A stretch of DNA of 64,000 nt from Acidaminobacter sp. JC074 (lineage in GTDB: Bacteria; Bacillota; Clostridia; Peptostreptococcales; Acidaminobacteraceae). The stretch spans positions 1 to 64,000 of the forward strand of contig NZ_VANV01000002.1 in assembly GCF_022496765.1 (NCBI RefSeq). Direction: 5' to 3'. A program made the position numbers and the translations under genes. A model generated the notes under the pieces. The model did not search any database, was not told the DNA's origin, and worked only from the letters and a program-made list of their open reading frames with translations. Shown piece by piece: positions 63,965-64,000 of this stretch (positions are counted from its first letter, which is position 1; every line of letters begins with the position of its first letter).

Positions 63965-64000
63965 ATGGTTGATTTTAATGTAACAGAAATTATCGTTCAG
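63965..64000 (+). CDS. Start of a gene cut by the window end
   Basis: ATG after AAGGGGTG opens a frame of 12 codons (MVDFNVTEIIVQ) that runs off the window. Too short to identify. Confidence 0.5.
   Translation, partial: MVDFNVTEIIVQ

Overview
The window reads as a stretch of chromosome from a low-GC, Gram-positive, anaerobic, peptide- and amino-acid-fermenting bacterium (Bacillota, class Clostridia by gene style). Supporting signs are AGA-rich coding, strong AGGAGG ribosome binding sites, lipoprotein signals of Gram-positive type, AbrB, PucR, PadR and PRD regulators, a sigma-54 activator and a tryptophanase. I cannot name the species. I saw no rRNA, tRNA, CRISPR array or phage.

Layout. (1) 0.2-9.5 kb: an AbrB regulator, then a PucR regulator with a DUF1177 protein and an M20 peptidase. 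An IclR regulator, a HutP-like RNA-binding protein, a second M20 peptidase, a YfcC-type transporter and a CaiB/BaiF CoA-transferase follow. (2) 9.5-13.1 kb: a MerR-type regulator with a large C-terminal domain, a lipoprotein with HExxH, and a helical-protein/vWA pair. (3) 13.2-24.0 kb: an AprA-like flavoprotein, a ferredoxin and a five-gene peptide-type ABC transporter, then a GntR regulator, then an opposing operon of a frameshifted amidohydrolase and an M29 aminopeptidase. The two operon promoters share an almost identical composite operator. (4) 24.1-30.2 kb: mixed genes, including a peptidase-like protein with a broken active site, DUF3795, a MazG-like protein, PadR with a glycine-repeat protein, an SIS protein, a PAS-GGDEF protein and a XRE regulator. 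(5) 30.4-41.6 kb: a sigma-54 regulon with iadA, an M42 aminopeptidase, the enhancer-binding activator, a second peptide ABC transporter and an M20 amidohydrolase; two GG-N10-GC promoters are visible. (6) 41.8-48.3 kb: a membrane protein, a truncated Phd/Uma2 antitoxin fusion next to an IS605-type tnpB element, and a 1238-residue protein made of two M29 aminopeptidase units. (7) 48.3-61.2 kb: a PRD regulator, an epimerase-like TIM barrel, an APH-type kinase, and an operon of a third peptide ABC transporter, an amidohydrolase, tryptophanase and an iron alcohol dehydrogenase. (8) 61.2-64 kb: a single-domain EamA protein, recQ, and the start of another gene.

The unifying theme is scavenging of peptides and modified amino acids. 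Three complete Opp/Dpp-like transporters are each linked to their own set of cytoplasmic hydrolases (M20, M29, M42, IadA, amidohydrolases) and their own class of regulator. The most testable new points are a possible HutP-type attenuator, the twin GntR-type promoters of the flavoprotein/ABC/M29 system, the sigma-54 isoaspartyl-peptide regulon, and the tandem M29 enzyme.
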